NCBI GenBank assembly: GCA_016182525.1
Contig: JACPGL010000005.1
Span: 1-46,027 of the forward strand
DNA length: 46,027 nt
Direction of reading: 5' to 3'
Source of the DNA: Candidatus Kerfeldbacteria bacterium
GTDB lineage: Bacteria; Patescibacteriota; Patescibacteriia; JACPL01
This document shows, in pieces, positions 15,144-24,262 of the stretch. A program made the translations under genes and the position numbers. Positions within the stretch are counted from its first letter, which is position 1. Every line of letters begins with the position of its first letter. Below the pieces are notes generated by a model that was not told where the DNA came from, did not search any database, and was given only the letters and a program-made list of their open reading frames with translations.

Positions 15144-16904
15144 CTATTTCACGACACCTTTGCCTGTAAGAGCGGGATCTTTGGTGAGATTCGTGGTGAT
15201 CGCTGGGGTCGTAGAGCTTCGCGTCCCCTGGTCGGTGTTCATACGTAACGTTGCCTCGCCAAGAAGCGTCGGAGCAGTGCCCTTGTGCGCCGTGGTGGGG
15301 ATGAGTTGCACATCGAAGCTTGCCGAAATCGTCTCGAGTTCGTCTGGTGTCGATGGAACGTTCCACGTGATCGTTCGTGTTTGAGCGTCAAAGGCGGGTG
15401 CGCCGCCAGCCAGTGAGGATGGGTTGCCGGCAAAGAGCACAGCGCTTGGCAAGAGTGCGGTAACGGTGAATGAACGAACGTTTTCAAAGTTCGCGACCTC
15501 CATAACCACGCGATAGAGTGTTGGGGTGCCGACTTCAGGCGGGATGGGCCCGGCGCCGACATCGGTGTACAGTGCGTAGGTCGCAAAGCTGATGGCAGGG
15601 ACAACCGTGAGCGAGCGAGGAGCTGTATACACGGTGATCGGAGTCTCGGTGTTGTCGGCACGTTGCTCTGCGGTGGCTGAGCACGAGAGCGATACAGTTC
15701 CGTTTAATCCAAGAGTTTGTGGAGTGAAGGAAAATGTTCGCGCGAGCGATGCGCCGGCAGCGAGATCTGCGAGCTCCGAGAGTGTTGTGTAAGAGAATGA
15801 AATTCCGTGGTTCGTGGCAACACCACCGTCTCCACGGAAGGTCATCTTTGTATCGCCATCACCAAGACAACTCATCACCACATTGCGGAGTGTGTGCTCG
15901 CCGGTGTTGGTGATGGTCATGCTTGCGGTGGTTGACGCTCCAACCTCAATCGTGTCATCAGAAAGGGCAAGCGTAAGTTTTGCCTCGGGTCGAACCACGG
16001 TGAGTGGGAGAATCTGTCGGTCGATCACGATCGCTTTGTCGTTCACACGAACGCGTGCAGTGACCGTGAGGGTGTGTTCTCCAACTACGTCATCATTCAT
16101 TCGCGCTTGGATTTTTACATCGCTCGCTTTGTGATCAACATCAGTATTTTTTTTGGAAAAATTCGCTTCGGCCGATGATTCAATCTCGATCGTTTCATTG
16201 TCCACAAACGAACCGCGAACAGGAGTAATCGTGACGTCAAAGTATTGATTGCCGGCAACCGTTTGTAGCGCGTCTATGCGCATGGCAAGATCGGTGGCAA
16301 GGACGGGGAACGAGAGCGTGGTCGTCTGCCCGCGTCGACTGCCCTGATCGTCGTATGTGATAATTGTTTTCACCTCACGTGATTCATTGATCATGCCATA
16401 GGGGGTGAGCTGAACGGACATCGTCTGTTGTTCATCGCGGGCAAGTTCGTCCGCATGCGTAGAAAGTTGCTGACTGTCGGGAGTCGCAGATCCATCGTCA
16501 GGAATAATACGAATCTCAACATTCGTGAGAACGTGTCCGCTGTCGTTCGTCAACACGATGGGGAAGCGATGCGCACGACCGGCGGTAAATGGGCCGGTTT
16601 CGTCTTGCCCAATGGGAGAGAGAAGCGACGGCGTTGCGGTGACATGAATGTCGTCAATAAAGAGCCGACGAATCTGCGCGCGGAAATAGATCCCGGCTCC
16701 AAGCAACACAAACATAAGCATGGCAAGAAACGTATCAAGCACATAGTGGTGTTTCTTGCCGATGTAGCGGCCAGTATGGAAATGCGCAAGCGGCGGCAGA
16801 AAAATATTGACCGTACCAATGTAGAGGCGTTTGCCCCAATGCACAACACCTTTCCCATCATGGCCTTTGAGCTGGATCATTTTTTCTGGTTTATGGTCGT
16901 CCAT
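15144..16904 (-). CDS. Membrane-anchored Ig-like (CARDB-type) surface protein
   Basis: 586 residues from ATG 16904; a GTG at 16967 would extend it by 21 residues but lies inside a dispersed repeat, so the ATG is preferred. One transmembrane helix (about 55-74, FLAMLMFVLLGAGIYF) follows a basic cytoplasmic segment. The exterior is built of beta-sandwich modules with the usual phrases of CARDB/DUF11 domains: HRFPIVLTNDSGHVLTNVEI, ASMTITNTGEHTLRNVVM, YRVVMEVANFENVRSFTVTA. No catalytic motif is seen; a structural or adhesive cell-surface role is inferred. Neighbours make cell-surface polysaccharide. Confidence 0.75.
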   Translation of the reverse strand: MDDHKPEKMIQLKGHDGKGVVHWGKRLYIGTVNIFLPPLAHFHTGRYIGKKHHYVLDTFLAMLMFVLLGAGIYFRAQIRRLFIDDIHVTATPSLLSPIGQDETGPFTAGRAHRFPIVLTNDSGHVLTNVEIRIIPDDGSATPDSQQLSTHADELARDEQQTMSVQLTPYGMINESREVKTIITYDDQGSRRGQTTTLSFPVLATDLAMRIDALQTVAGNQYFDVTITPVRGSFVDNETIEIESSAEANFSKKNTDVDHKASDVKIQARMNDDVVGEHTLTVTARVRVNDKAIVIDRQILPLTVVRPEAKLTLALSDDTIEVGASTTASMTITNTGEHTLRNVVMSCLGDGDTKMTFRGDGGVATNHGISFSYTTLSELADLAAGASLARTFSFTPQTLGLNGTVSLSCSATAEQRADNTETPITVYTAPRSLTVVPAISFATYALYTDVGAGPIPPEVGTPTLYRVVMEVANFENVRSFTVTALLPSAVLFAGNPSSLAGGAPAFDAQTRTITWNVPSTPDELETISASFDVQLIPTTAHKGTAPTLLGEATLRMNTDQGTRSSTTPAITTNLTKDPALTGKGVVK

Positions 16905-16953
16905 ATCTTTAGTAGGTGTAATCTCTACGGGTCCTGCCGGACGGGAAGAGCTG

Positions 16954-17149
16954 AACACATCTTTCACGCGGCACCAGAATCGATCGGATCGACTCGGCCG
17001 GCCGTTCTTTTACTTTGTCATCCTGAGGTCGCACGGAACGGGCGACCGAAGGATCTCTAAGAGATCCTTCGACTCGCTTCGCTCGCTCAGGATGACAAGG
17101 TATAATCTCAGGATGGTAATTTCGTGGGCGCCGCGTGAAAGAAGTGTTT
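16954..17149. repeat. Composite repeat: element G enclosing palindrome D copy 1
   Basis: Outer arms AACACATCTTTCACGCGGC (16954 onward) and an inverted counterpart ending GAAAGAAGTGTTT near 17149. Inside, palindrome D (17016-17097) runs from TGTCATCCTGAG to CTCAGGATGACA with AAGGATCT/AGATCCTT at its centre. Confidence 0.8.
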
Positions 17150-17164
17150 GTCTTTTCCATTTTC

Positions 17165-19216
17165 TTAGAATTCAATAGATCCATCAAAGGTCAAAATCTC
17201 TTCAAAGCCATCGTCATCCACGTCTTGAATGGCCACGCGCATGCCGCGGCGGGAGGATTTGTCATAGGCGAAAAATCCTGGATTTTCAAGTGTGCCAAAT
17301 CGGTTGAAGATGCGCACGTGCGGCCCGCCGCCCGGCCCCGCGCCAGTCACGATCTCGGCTTGCCCATCGTGATCAACGTCGCCAACGGCCATGTTCACGC
17401 CAATGCGGATGCGCGGGTCATAGGCAAAGAAGCCAAGCACCACGGGTTTGCCATTGCCGTCGAACACGCGAATGTGCGGCCCGCCGCCTTCACCCGGGCC
17501 GGTGACAATCTCGTCTTTGCCATCGCCGTTCACATCCCCAACCGCAATGCGCACGCCCGTGCGGATCTGTTTGGCGTAGGCAAAGAATCCGGCATTCTTG
17601 AGTGTTCCATCTGCGTTGAAGATGCGCACTTGGGTGCCGCCGCGCTGGCCGGTGCCGGTGACAATTTCTTGGTGGCCATCACCATCCAGATCACCTGCAT
17701 CGAAGAGCACGTTACCGGTGAACACATTTCCGTATGGATAAAACTCTTTGCGCAATGTTCCATTTTCATTTTTGATTTGGATGCGATTGCCGGCAGACAT
17801 CAAAATTTCGCGTGAGCTATTGCCTTCAAGATCCGTGATTTCGGTTAATCGGCCACCTTCGGCAAACGGCGTGTAGGCGTAAAACCCTTGACGGATTTCG
17901 CTGCCCCAGCGGTTCACGACGTTGGCAAATGTGCCGTTCACAAACGGCGTGTCATAGAGCACCGACAATCGGCGGAGCAGGATAATGCCGTCGTTGGCTG
18001 GGATGGTGACCGACGTTGTCAGTTCGCCGCTGTTCACTGATCGATCTTGCACGCCATTTACGCGTTCGAACCCACCCTCGAGCACCACTTTTTGCGAAGA
18101 CGAGGTAGAGTTCACGAACACCACACCCTTTTCAAAATCTCGGCGCCAGACTCCAGCCTGAACCGTGGCAGAATTCGTCAACACATTTCGCGCCGTGTTG
18201 ATGGGTTTGCCGAGTGCTGCGTCATATTCATCGTACCACCAGAATTGTGTGTGGTCTTCGGTGCCCCAATCGTAGCTAAAGAATCCATCATCTAACAGCG
18301 TTGAGGTGAGCGCGAATCGCATGTCTTGCCAGTCGGTGTAATCGCCGGTGTTGAGCGTGTCCCCGTTCACAATAATGAGCTGATGCTCTTGTGCGTTTTT
18401 CGAAAGATCAAAATAATTAGGCATAGATCCTTTCCATTCACCTTCCCAGATATTCGGGAAACTTTCAAACATCCGGCCGTTCAAATAGTCCATGTATCCG
18501 TTTCCGCCGTTCGAGATTAAAATCGCATCATCGCCTAATCGCTCTCGTGACTCGCGCAAGATGATCGTCATCCCTTCTTTCCACGCCCGATCAATCTCTG
18601 CCGCGTCGTCAATTTTGCCGTCGCGATCAAAATCGAAATTGCCGTCGTTCACCCAACTTGCCGTCTCCCAAATGTTGTCAAAGAAAATTCCATCCCAATA
18701 TCCGGTGGACATCACCTCTTCTTCAAGAAAGCGGGGGAGATACGTGTTCCATCGCTCTCCGTCAATTTTCGATGCATAGTTTGTTGGGTCGATCGTGTAC
18801 TGACCGGGCCAAAAGACAACATGATCGCCGTCGTCTTCCAGCGCCCACCACTCATCGCCCATGTGATCTTGAATCTGGTGCCACGGGCCATCTTCACTTT
18901 CAATGTATGGCAACCAAAACCACGGAAAGCTGTGGGTAATGACGTACGCAAGAATAATCACGTCAGGATTTTTTTCGCGGATGCGTGCGAACGCTTCGGG
19001 ATTGGTATCTTGCACGGACATTGCGAGCACAACTGTATCCCAGTCGGCCACACGATCAATTTCTTCGTCGGTGAGCGGAGACTTGAGGTAGAGATTGGCA
19101 AGACGCGGAAACCCGACGCTTGGAAAATCCAACGCGTCTACTGTAAACGGGTGCAAGAACGAGACGAAAAGAAGGAAGAGCGTGAACGGGGCGATGATTC
19201 TATGCATGCGCGACAT
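17165..19216 (-). CDS. Secreted glycoside-hydrolase-like protein with FG-GAP repeats
   Basis: 683 residues. A signal peptide follows the start (HRIIAPFTLFLLFVSFLHPFTVDA). Residues of about 35-400 look like a TIM-barrel of putative glycosyl hydrolases (GHL15-like): FPRLANLYLKS, DTVVLAM, IILAYV, WDGIFFDNIWE, ILISNGGNGY, with acidic residues in the D-G-I-F-F-D-N motif at a strand end. The C-terminal third has four FG-GAP/VCBS-type repeats with calcium-binding DxDxDG loops (GDLDGDGHQEIVTG, GDVNGDGKDEIVTG, GDVDHDGQAEIVTG, QDVDDDGFEEIL). ATG 19216 or 19207 overlaps the preceding glycosyltransferase gene, so translation is likely coupled. It probably trims or binds the polysaccharide made by its neighbours; the substrate is unknown. 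Confidence 0.75.
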   Translation of the reverse strand: MSRMHRIIAPFTLFLLFVSFLHPFTVDALDFPSVGFPRLANLYLKSPLTDEEIDRVADWDTVVLAMSVQDTNPEAFARIREKNPDVIILAYVITHSFPWFWLPYIESEDGPWHQIQDHMGDEWWALEDDGDHVVFWPGQYTIDPTNYASKIDGERWNTYLPRFLEEEVMSTGYWDGIFFDNIWETASWVNDGNFDFDRDGKIDDAAEIDRAWKEGMTIILRESRERLGDDAILISNGGNGYMDYLNGRMFESFPNIWEGEWKGSMPNYFDLSKNAQEHQLIIVNGDTLNTGDYTDWQDMRFALTSTLLDDGFFSYDWGTEDHTQFWWYDEYDAALGKPINTARNVLTNSATVQAGVWRRDFEKGVVFVNSTSSSQKVVLEGGFERVNGVQDRSVNSGELTTSVTIPANDGIILLRRLSVLYDTPFVNGTFANVVNRWGSEIRQGFYAYTPFAEGGRLTEITDLEGNSSREILMSAGNRIQIKNENGTLRKEFYPYGNVFTGNVLFDAGDLDGDGHQEIVTGTGQRGGTQVRIFNADGTLKNAGFFAYAKQIRTGVRIAVGDVNGDGKDEIVTGPGEGGGPHIRVFDGNGKPVVLGFFAYDPRIRIGVNMAVGDVDHDGQAEIVTGAGPGGGPHVRIFNRFGTLENPGFFAYDKSSRRGMRVAIQDVDDDGFEEILTFDGSIEF

Positions 19217-20414
19217 CGGCGTAGAGGTGAAGAATAGAGTCAACATGGCGGGCGAACGTGAATCCCTCACTGTGTATCCTAGCAGATTCTCCGAATTTCG
19301 CGAAAGAGGCAGGGTGATCAAGCGCCCACTGCATTTTTGCGGCAAGATCCGCGGGGTTTTTGGGTTCAAAGAGAAGTCCAGTTACATGATCCTGGACAAT
19401 TTCTGGCAGGGCGCCAATCCGTGAAGCAATCACCGGTGTACCACAGGCCGCGGCTTCCAGTGCGGACAACCCGAACGGTTCCACGAATCGCGACGGGACA
19501 ATCACGCCCCGCGCTCGAGACATGTGTTCAAAAATGTGCTCGTGAGGAACATGCCTCAGAAACTGAACATTCGTCAGTCCGTGTGTTTGCGCAAATGCTT
19601 TGAGTTGGTCTTCGTCTGGCCCTGTTCCAATAATGCGAATGCGCGCTTGTGGGACACGCCGCGCCGCTTCGAGGAGCACGTCACACCCCTTTTCCCACTT
19701 CAGTCGCCCCACAAAGAGCACATGATCTTTTCGTTCCACGCCTTCAACTCGGGGTGATGCGATGCCATGCGAAATCATTCGGATGCGATCAACGGGGTAC
19801 CCAGCACGGAGCAGAAGATCGCGCATACAGATGCTTGGGGCGACGATTGTCGTGACGTGACGATAGAGTTTGAGAACACGATGCAATGCCGTTTCTAGCA
19901 CCACAATCACTGACGCCGTGAGTGACGCGCGGAATCGTCGGTGGAGGAGAATATCCCAGGCCTGTTTCCATGGTCGCCCGACAAGAGCAGTATCTCGCTC
20001 CTCCAGTGTATAGAGTGGTGACACGAGTTTGTGATCATGCGCGGTTAGAACAATCGGGATGTGATGTTTGGCAAGAGTTGTAAGGAGAGAAGGCGAGAGT
20101 TGATGGTAGATGTTGTGTACGTGCGCCACATCCGGTGTGAATTCTGCAAGAAGCGCTTCCAGTTTCTGTTGCGCTTCACGAGAATAGAACAGCCGACCGA
20201 GCGTTTTGAATCCGCTTTTTATCCCGCTCATGTTTTCTGTTTCGACAAACGACGGGAAAAATTGCGACCATGACGTAGGCAGATTTTCCGGGTGAGCCAT
20301 GGCAAATGGCACCACGGTATGGCCGCGTTCTTTAAGCGCCTGCGAAAGTTCGAGCATATACTGATCTGCTCCACCGGCTGGGGAATAGAATTTGTTGATC
20401 TGGAGAATGTTCAT
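19200..20414 (-). CDS. GT4-family glycosyltransferase
   Basis: 404 residues. Starts MNILQINKFYSPAGGADQYM, the classic N-terminal loop of GT-B glycosyltransferases. The donor domain shows HVLFVGRLKWEKGCDVLLEA and the conserved E-x7-E region PSRFVEPFGLSALEAAACGTPVIAS. ATG 20414 overlaps the upstream methyltransferase stop by four bases (ATGA), and its own end overlaps the next gene, so three genes form one translationally coupled unit. Role: transfer of a sugar during surface polysaccharide assembly. No strong Shine-Dalgarno, as expected for coupled genes. Confidence 0.9.
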   Translation of the reverse strand: MNILQINKFYSPAGGADQYMLELSQALKERGHTVVPFAMAHPENLPTSWSQFFPSFVETENMSGIKSGFKTLGRLFYSREAQQKLEALLAEFTPDVAHVHNIYHQLSPSLLTTLAKHHIPIVLTAHDHKLVSPLYTLEERDTALVGRPWKQAWDILLHRRFRASLTASVIVVLETALHRVLKLYRHVTTIVAPSICMRDLLLRAGYPVDRIRMISHGIASPRVEGVERKDHVLFVGRLKWEKGCDVLLEAARRVPQARIRIIGTGPDEDQLKAFAQTHGLTNVQFLRHVPHEHIFEHMSRARGVIVPSRFVEPFGLSALEAAACGTPVIASRIGALPEIVQDHVTGLLFEPKNPADLAAKMQWALDHPASFAKFGESARIHSEGFTFARHVDSILHLYADVAHA

Positions 20415-21328
20415 GATTTTCGTGCATGAAGAATCCATCCTGATGCGAAGTGGGCGGGCACATGATCGGTGAGTTTTCCATCAAGAGTATCAAGTCGGCG
20501 AAAGAGTGAGAAGTCGCGGCGGATGAAAAACCGTCCCAGGATATAATACAGTTCACGGATAAGAGAAGAGGAACCGCACGCCTGTTCGATCGTGAATCCC
20601 GCCTCTTGAATACGTGAACGAATGGCGCGGAGCGTAAAGAATTGCACGTGTGGGCTGTCGCTCGGGCTTTGCACATCGCGTGATTGCATCATCTGTTTCA
20701 ACCGGCGCTTTGCGTGCTTCGTGACAAGATTGGCATTGGCGATGCGACGCAGGATCTCCTCCACGCACCATCCGTTTGGAACCGTAACGAGCAGCAATCC
20801 GTTTGGCGCTAAGATTTCGCGAGCATGTCTCAGGGCAGAAGCAGGATCCTGCATGTGTTCGAGCACTTCGGACATGATGATCACATCGAAGCTGCCGGCA
20901 GATCCGTTCTTGTCTAATGACGAGAACGGATCTCGTCCGGCGAGGTCACTCGCGAGGAGGTCGCCTGTGGCGACCGACGAAGCAATCCGACCCGAAGGGT
21001 CATCCTGAGCAAAGCGAAGGATCTCTAGAGATCCTTCGGCCTTCGGCTTCAGGATGACAATAGTACCAGTAAGGATATTCATCATCGCTGCCTCTGGAGT
21101 TTTGCGAAGCTCGTCTGTGGCTCGTGCATCCGCGTCAAGAGCGGTCACATCATATCCAAGAGCGGCGAGCGGCCGCGAGATATTGCCCGAACCGCATCCA
21201 ACATCAAGAATCCGGACGGTTTTCGGATCTTGCGGAAATGCGCGGCGAATTGCCGCAACAAAATCCTCCAGCTTGCGCAATCCGCCGGGTTCTCTATCAA
21301 AGTTTGTATGGAGACTCGTATTGACCAT
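20411..21328 (-). CDS. SAM-dependent methyltransferase with repeat-encoded insert
   Basis: 305 residues. Class I methyltransferase fold: motif I ILDVGCGSG (40-48), acidic ribose-binding end of strand 2 (VTALDAD), post-I FDVIIMSEVLEHM (147-159), then REILAPNGLLLVTVPN. Likely methylates a sugar or lipid in surface polysaccharide synthesis. Between motif I and FDVIIMSEV, residues of about 89-146 are encoded entirely by three dispersed palindromic repeats (20893-21064) that keep the frame open. This segment is absent from ordinary members of the fold, where this stretch is a short loop. Whether the enzyme tolerates it is unknown. Confidence 0.85.
   Translation of the reverse strand: MVNTSLHTNFDREPGGLRKLEDFVAAIRRAFPQDPKTVRILDVGCGSGNISRPLAALGYDVTALDADARATDELRKTPEAAMMNILTGTIVILKPKAEGSLEILRFAQDDPSGRIASSVATGDLLASDLAGRDPFSSLDKNGSAGSFDVIIMSEVLEHMQDPASALRHAREILAPNGLLLVTVPNGWCVEEILRRIANANLVTKHAKRRLKQMMQSRDVQSPSDSPHVQFFTLRAIRSRIQEAGFTIEQACGSSSLIRELYYILGRFFIRRDFSLFRRLDTLDGKLTDHVPAHFASGWILHARKS
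20893..21064. repeat. Palindromes C, E and D inserted within a methyltransferase gene
   Basis: Palindrome C: AGATCCGTTCTTGTC / GACGAGAACGGATCT at 20900-20933. An E-type segment: AGGTCGCCTGTGGCGACCGA...GCAATC at about 20959-20989. Palindrome D: TCATCCTGAGC ... TTCAGGATGA at 21000-21058. All three families also occur outside genes in this window. Confidence 0.85.
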
Positions 21329-21344
21329 TGGAGTAGGAGTAGAT

Positions 21345-21504
21345 GGAAAAGAGAAATACTCCTTTCACGCGGCACCAGAATCGCTCGCCTCCTGCGGGCG
21401 AGCGTTCTTTTCCCTCGGCAATTTCGCCTCAGCTCTTCGAGCTTCGGACCAAGCCGAAATTGCCTGCGGGACATGCCGCTTAGAAAGGAGTATTTCTCTT
21501 TTCC
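21345..21504. repeat. Large composite inverted repeat (element G copy 2)
   Basis: Perfect 22-bp arms at 21345-21366 (GGAAAAGAGAAATACTCC...) and 21483-21504. The left side continues into TTTCACGCGGCACCAGAATCG, shared with 16963-16983. Inner hairpins: CGCTCGCC/GGGCGAGCG and GGCAATTTCG/CCGAAATTGCC. It supplies the last 46 or so codons of the O-antigen-ligase-like gene. Confidence 0.85.
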
Positions 21505-22576
21505 TGTCCTGATAGGATCCGATTCTATCCTTTTGTTTTTCAAAGAATAGTGGTGCCACGAGTAATGCCGCGAATGTCCAGAAAAACAGCAAGTACATGT
21601 TTGTTTGAAAGTATGTGCCGAACGCCGTGATCGTGAGCATCGTGATTAAGAATGCCACCACGCCGATCATGGCAGGTTTCATGTCTTGCGGAATGACGGC
21701 ATAGGCGTGTCGTCCTTCTCGAGCAAGGCTTACAAGCATCATCCCGAACGCGAGCAATCCTACCACACCCATCTGCACCGCAAGTTCAGCATAGGTATTA
21801 TGAAGCTCTCGAATTTTTTGTTCGCCAGTCCAGTCTGACACGTCCACATCGATCGATCGGCCAAATCCCACACCGGCGATCGGATTTTGCACGAAGGCAC
21901 GCATGCCCTCTTTGAAAATAACCGCGCGAAATTCCGTGCTTGAATCTTCAATGCGCGTGGGGTTCAGAATCGCAATGCGTTCAAGAAGAGGGCGACTCGC
22001 AGCTTCGATCTTGGAAAAATTGTTGAGAAAGAGAATCGATCCCGCAATGGCGAGCATCACAACACTGCTCGCGAGTACTCCCGTTTTGAGGAAGAGTCCA
22101 AGGAGTCGTACACGCTGCTCTCGTGCCACCACACCAAAGGTCAGAATTGTTGCAATGGCAAATCCGAGCCAGAGATTTCGGAACAGCCCAACGAGAATAC
22201 CGAGCGACCCGATCGTAAAGAGCGGAACAGCCCATTGGCCAAGGGCGGCGATTCGTCGATCTCGGTGTGCGTACAGATTCATGAACAGGATCAGACCGGT
22301 GAGAACGAAAAAGCTGTGCGGCGCGCTAAGCATGCGCGTGCCTTCGGTTGAAAGCGGTGTCATATCCACCCACACACCTTTGCCAGTCGCGACTCCATAG
22401 GCGATGAAGGGGATGAGCGTGATGCCACCAAGAAGAAAAGTGGTGATCACGCGCTTCCATGCTTCACGTGTTCGGACAAGTGTCAACACAATGAAAAAGA
22501 TCACTGGATAAAACGCTGCGTTTTTGAATGGTGATGGAAATAGATACAGGGAACTGCAACGAGCGGATGCGCGCAT
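21365..22576 (-). pseudogene. O-antigen ligase/polymerase-like gene, C-terminal fragment
   Basis: Many hydrophobic helices and the motif LHNTYAELAVQMGVVGLLAF identify a Wzy/WaaL-type O-antigen ligase or polymerase (Wzy_C domain), an integral membrane enzyme that joins lipid-linked glycans. The matching part starts near 22525 (NAAFYPVIFFIVLTL) and is in a different frame from the N-terminal fragment; the break falls at a run of five T (22521-22525 on the plus strand). An ATG at 22576 could start this fragment, but the residues before the break look out of frame. The natural end is probably near LLVAPLFFEKQ; the remaining tail is encoded by the composite repeat. A sequencing error at the homopolymer is possible. 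Confidence 0.7.
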
Positions 22577-22904
22577 GGGCAAGTGCGCTTGCTCCGGTGA
22601 GCGCGAGCGTGATGTCGAAGAGAAAGAGTTTGACTTGATGATCGCCGAACATGATTGGCTGAAGCGCAAAGAGGTGTTCGAACGTCATCGTTGCAAGGAT
22701 GAGGATGTGTAGGCCGGATTCCGGAGTTCGAATGATCGGGATGGCAAGGAGGAGTGTGGCAACAAGGAAGAGTGGAGGCGTAAGGCCGGTGACCAGCGAG
22801 AGGCCGAGGATGAGCGCAATTCCAAAATACCCGAGAAGCGTGCTTTCAAAAATGTCTCGTGCAGGCGTGGGTTGTATTTGGACTTGAGAATATGTTGACT
22901 TCAT
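22464..22904 (-). pseudogene. O-antigen ligase/polymerase-like gene, N-terminal fragment
   Basis: 146 codons from ATG 22904. Transmembrane helices (LLGYFGIALILGLSLVTG; PPLFLVATLLLAIPII; LILATMTFEHLFAL; LFLFDITLALTGASAL) match the start of an O-antigen ligase. After SISITIQK the frame turns into unlikely sequence, while the neighbouring frame continues the protein, so this is the first half of one gene broken near 22521-22525. The break equals one extra base relative to a continuous reading. Confidence 0.7.
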
Positions 22905-22910
22905 ACATAG

Positions 22911-23002
22911 GTCATTGCGAGGTCGCGCTTTCGCGACCGAAGCAATCTAGCTAAGGGATTTTTGTCGGCAGATCCGTTCTCGTCTACTGACGAGAACGGA
23001 TC
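22911..23002. repeat. Palindrome E copy 1 followed by palindrome C copy 2
   Basis: GTCATTGCGAGGTCGCG / CGCGACCGAAGCAATC at 22911-22946, then AGATCCGTTCTCGTC / GACGAGAACGGATCT at 22969-23002 with outer arms GTCGGC/GTCCGAC. Confidence 0.8.
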
Positions 23003-23022
23003 TCGTCCGACGGGGTGAGCAC

Positions 23023-23094
23023 TCCAGAATGCGTGAAACGTTCACGCGCTCTGGGGTATGCCGGTACGTATGTATCGCTCATTGTCGTACCGGC
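23023..23094 (-). other. 3' element of GC-rich cassette, copy 1
   Basis: Hairpin (CCAGA..GCGTGAA/TTCACGC..TCTGG), then the 17-mer TGGGGTATGCCGGTACG (23052-23068), overlapping a second hairpin GCCGGTACG/CGTACCGGC. The same order precedes the stop of the 567-residue lipoprotein gene (25302-25364). Read on the minus strand it is the 3' end of the gene ending at 23117, perhaps a terminator. Confidence 0.65.
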
Positions 23095-23116
23095 CCCCTA
23101 TCCATCCATCTCTGTT

Positions 23117-24151
23117 TCAGAACGGCCATCCGGCGTATGAGACGCCGGCCCAGCCCGTGAGCGGGCTGTAATCCGCGACACCGGTCGGCGTCGCGGATTC
23201 CCAGGGGCCGAGTGCGCCCCCGATCGTCATGCGCAGGCCGCCGACCAGGCGCACTTGCGCTTCGGCGAGTCCGTAGACACCGGGCGCTTGCGCCCGGTTC
23301 GGGTGGTCGACGCTTCCGCCGACCTCGCGCTGCCAGCGGCCCCACTTCCACGTGCCGACCCCGACGCCGACTGAGACGCGGCCAGCAAAGACGCGGCCAG
23401 CAAGCCCGTCGACTGCCCAAGACGTGAAGTCCCGAGAGCCGACGCTGATGCGTGGCGCTTCAACGAACCACGAGTCAGCCTGCCACCGAAGGCCAGCGAG
23501 GCCCTCCGGAATGGCGACTGATCCGCTTGGCCGCGTCAGCTCTCCGAAGCGGGCTTGGCCTCCGATGATGAGAGAGATGGGCGCCTGGCCCGGGTCTCCC
23601 TTTTCACCGCGAGCACCGCGCTCGCCACGCTCGCCCTTGTCCCCACGGTCGCCTTTGGAGCCGCGCTCGGGGGTCGGGCGGGTGCGGCGGAGGTAGGGCT
23701 CGAACTCGATCCCGCGTCCCTCCGGGCCGGCTGGCCCGTACATTTCGCCGCCGATGCGCGCGTCGTAGCCAAAATCAAGCAGGGCGTCGCGGCCGGCCTT
23801 GGCACGCTCGGTCGTGAGGTTCGGATCCCTCACATCCGAGCGCTCGACGCCCCGGCTTGCCCAGCCGTGCACCGTCCAGTACGCGACGGTGTCGAGTTTG
23901 ACCTCGGCTGTCGCCTCCCGGAAAGCGTCCTGAATCTCGCCGATGCTCGGCACCTTGTTGAGCCGAGCCGAGATCCAGACCTTGCCGGGCAGGTCGGGTG
24001 TGGTCACGAGCGCCGCGGGAGTGGTTGCAGATGGCTCGTCGCCGAGCCGCGCCTGCAGCCGGTCGAACGCATCGCTCTGCGCCGCGGCAGGTGCCGCGAG
24101 CGCAAGGAGAGACATGACGGTCGCAATGACCGTCGTGAGCAGGTGACGCAT
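23117..24151 (-). CDS. GC-rich exported protein: OmpA-like, collagen-like and barrel-like parts
   Basis: 344 residues from ATG 24151, where a signal peptide begins (MRHLLTTVIATVMSLLALAAPAAAQ). Three parts follow: a domain of about 30-180 resembling the OmpA C-terminal fold (AYWTVHGWASRGVE, NLTTERAKAGRDALLDFGY, GRGIEFE); eight Gly-X-Y triplets (GSKGDRGDKGERGERG onward, about 190-215); and a C-terminal region of alternating hydrophobic residues ending in Phe, like an outer-membrane barrel strand. Patescibacteria are generally thought to lack a classical outer membrane, so this design is unexpected. A 5' hairpin (GCCCTTTC/GAAAGGGC) includes the AAAGGG that would serve as Shine-Dalgarno. Base composition suggests transfer. 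Confidence 0.7.
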   Translation of the reverse strand: MRHLLTTVIATVMSLLALAAPAAAQSDAFDRLQARLGDEPSATTPAALVTTPDLPGKVWISARLNKVPSIGEIQDAFREATAEVKLDTVAYWTVHGWASRGVERSDVRDPNLTTERAKAGRDALLDFGYDARIGGEMYGPAGPEGRGIEFEPYLRRTRPTPERGSKGDRGDKGERGERGARGEKGDPGQAPISLIIGGQARFGELTRPSGSVAIPEGLAGLRWQADSWFVEAPRISVGSRDFTSWAVDGLAGRVFAGRVSVGVGVGTWKWGRWQREVGGSVDHPNRAQAPGVYGLAEAQVRLVGGLRMTIGGALGPWESATPTGVADYSPLTGWAGVSYAGWPF

Positions 24152-24262
24152 GGGATGCGCCCTTTCTGCCGCCCCCGAAAGGGCGACGGTTCGAGTCTGA
24201 ATTCTGTTCTGAATGAGCGTCCACACCACAGGGGAGTGATGTGGATTCCGAGAGGCGTGAGT

